Shown: piece by piece, positions 62,401-64,000 of the stretch
Layout: every line of letters begins with the position of its first letter
Position numbering within the stretch: position 1 is the stretch's first letter
From: Sycon ciliatum
Taxonomy: Eukaryota; Porifera; Calcarea; Leucosolenida; Sycettidae
Direction: 5' to 3'
DNA length: 64,000 bases
Assembly (NCBI RefSeq): GCF_964019385.1
Contig: NC_088649.1
Location: 22,908,424-22,972,423 of the forward strand
The notes under the pieces: model-generated
The model's database searches: none
What the model saw: only the letters and a program-made list of their open reading frames with translations
What the model was told of the DNA's origin: nothing
Translations under genes and position numbers: made by a program

Positions 62401-62589
62401 CACTTCGCCAGCAATGCTTCAAAGATTATATTCAACATATCACCCGCAACACTATCCTATCTATGTATGTGTACGTGTACGATGTCTGATTGCTACGTAC
62501 AGCTGACGGAATTACACCCTTGCCAAAACGCATCGCAACCCTGCAGATAGCGCCTGATTTTTCGCTCTCTGTATCTTTCAATATCCTTC

Positions 62590-62755
62590 CGCCTTGCGTA
62601 GGGCCTCGGCATTCCTCAGGCCATTTTCCCAGCGAAGATTTGGAGATATTGGCGTGCGATTTTGAACAAGACTGGTGCTACTGGCGTAGGCAAGATGGCG
62701 AGAGCCATCCGTGCTATCCATACGGATCTAGCCTCTCCCAAGCGCTGGTGAAGCA
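62590..62755 (+). repeat. Dispersed repeat shared with 18283-18425
   Basis: Open in one frame here (ACDFEQDWCYWRRQDGE, faintly MAM-like) but broken by a stop in the other copy. I treat it as a repeat. Confidence 0.45.
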
Positions 62756-63477
62756 AGCTGACCTGCTACTAGTAATAGTACACATAACAACCACCTCGAA
62801 GGTGAGCATAAGTAGAGGATATAACCCGAGTCAGAGGGTTATACCAGCTGAATATAAATCCCTCCTGCTATCGCAGTCGGGATTTACATAAGGGTACGGT
62901 ATAACCCGACTACGAGGGTCAATATATCAATACAAACTGCTCTATGGCAGTTTTCTAAAAAAGGGTATTGTGTTCTAGTCCATGGACCCGTCTAAAAAGT
63001 AAGAAAATAACGATATGTGATAGCCGAAAATTAAAATTTCACACAAAACCTCACAATAATCACACACAGTATGAAAAGCGAGAAGACCTTTTTCCCCTCG
63101 TGGTCCTCTTTCCTATTCATGCATGTTGGCGCAGTACTCGTACAAGTCCCACGTGAAGTGTCAGACCAAGATGGACTCTTGGTCAGACTAAACAAGTGTT
63201 GAAAGCAGTATTTTTTTAAGGGGAAGTGCATCGATTTTTCAAGTAGGGCTCAGATGAAAGACAATTGGATATCGGTTCCGAAGGTATATCTCTCGCTTGC
63301 GTACGGCAAGGGAAACTTGCCATATCGCCGATTTCCTGATCCCGTTTCCATGGCGACTACAGGTGATGACGCACATTCTGCTTAGCTCCGTGAGAGCTAG
63401 AGAGAAGGTCGATCAGTGAAGAATTTTGTCATTTTCAGTTGTCTTCTTGTATTCCCGAAGTGAAAGAAGTACTGTGT
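62756..63477. other. No gene recognised
   Basis: Non-coding by inspection; short repeated GGTATAACCCGA strings near 62820-62920. Confidence 0.4.
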
Positions 63478-63815
63478 TCAAGGCTGTCGACGTTCAGTGA
63501 GATAGCTGGTGAGCCACTGCAGACACGTCCCGGCTACGCCAAACGCTGCTAACTTATGGAGGAGACCCCTTGTCCAGACAGTGTCAAATGCTTTGCTCAG
63601 GTCGAAAAAACATAGGAGGCTAAATTGCTTCTGATCCTTGCATTCATAAAGCTTCTGCACAAGCCTCAGCAACTGCCAGGCGGTCGAATCGCCTCGCCGA
63701 AATCCAGACTGTGACGGGTGAAGGACCGGGTTCACATGGTGGTATAAGTGGCCAAATGCCACACGTTCACAGAGCTTTGAAATGGTGGGATTCAATGACT
63801 TCAAAGTGTTACAAG
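63478..63815 (-). pseudogene. LINE reverse-transcriptase fragment
   Basis: Minus strand, about 110 codons: ISKLCERVAFGHLYHHV, HPSQSGFRRGDSTAWQLL, motif A CFFDLSKAFDTVWTRGLL, then LQWLTSYLTERRQ. Both ends are truncated; motifs B and C are absent. It matches the RT fingers-to-palm region of LINE-type elements. Confidence 0.7.
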
Positions 63816-64000
63816 TCCACGATTGTCTAAAAAGACACGGCAGACTAGTAACAATAAACATGAATGTAAACAAATACATTGTTGAGTCCGACACCTCGTT
63901 CCAACAACTACACTGATCCTGAGGATATGAGGGGCAAGGATATATGGTTGGAGGTACTGAGAGATAAACAAGGCACTCCATAATAATAAAATGTCTAATG

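Noticed and set aside
62640..62760. MAM domain exon (CDFEQDWCYW)
   Set aside because: The match is short, the related copy at 18283 has a stop in this frame, and no further MAM motifs follow.

Overview
This is a repeat-dense animal (metazoan) window. There are no bacterial operons. It holds endonuclease-bearing Penelope-like elements (PLEs), several non-LTR retrotransposon families, PIF/Harbinger DNA transposons, an LTR element, tRNA-like SINEs and a tandem family of intronless kelch genes. The element mix, (ATT)n microsatellites and small intronless genes suggest a marine invertebrate, perhaps a sponge. That placement is weak, because no diagnostic host gene is present.

1-18 kb is a chain of retroelements separated by (ATT)n tracts. 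In order: a PLE palindrome (PLE-1), a 4.2-kb R4/Dong-like element on the minus strand, two further PLE palindromes (PLE-2, PLE-3), a hammerhead-bearing repeat, and truncated pieces of three non-LTR families. Each PLE is a 5'-truncated copy joined head to head with an inverted, near-identical piece of its own 3' part. The 3' ends carry type I hammerhead ribozymes with a palindromic stem III. All three PLE proteins have a GIY-YIG endonuclease split by a long AT-hook linker.

18.5-26 kb, 43.6-47.8 kb and 53.8-62.1 kb hold five kelch copies within duplicated units of about 3.5 kb. Copies 2 (23785-25041) and 3 (46039-47289) look intact. Copy 4 has an open frame but has lost its ATG and the 134 bp upstream. 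Copies 1 and 5 are pseudogenes. Three units carry an identical 44-nt hammerhead motif on the opposite strand, upstream of the gene.

26-40 kb is a large inverted repeat of kelch flanking DNA loaded with nested insertions. A non-autonomous LTR element (28062-38264) contains a LINE (29967-38085). The LINE contains a 6.2-kb PIF/Harbinger transposon (31486-37718) with a DDE transposase and an accessory gene. The poly-Asp (GAT)n tract of the accessory gene is broken by non-LTR copies. Next to it is a small two-exon gene of unknown function (39792-40450).

40-43.6 kb and 47.8-53.8 kb are mosaics of MITEs with TWA target duplications, tRNA-like SINEs, LINE fragments with recognisable target duplications, a 69-bp tandem repeat with a predicted three-way-junction fold, and a 1.1-kb terminal-inverted-repeat element. 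The last 2.5 kb has only a few repeat fragments and a reverse-transcriptase remnant.
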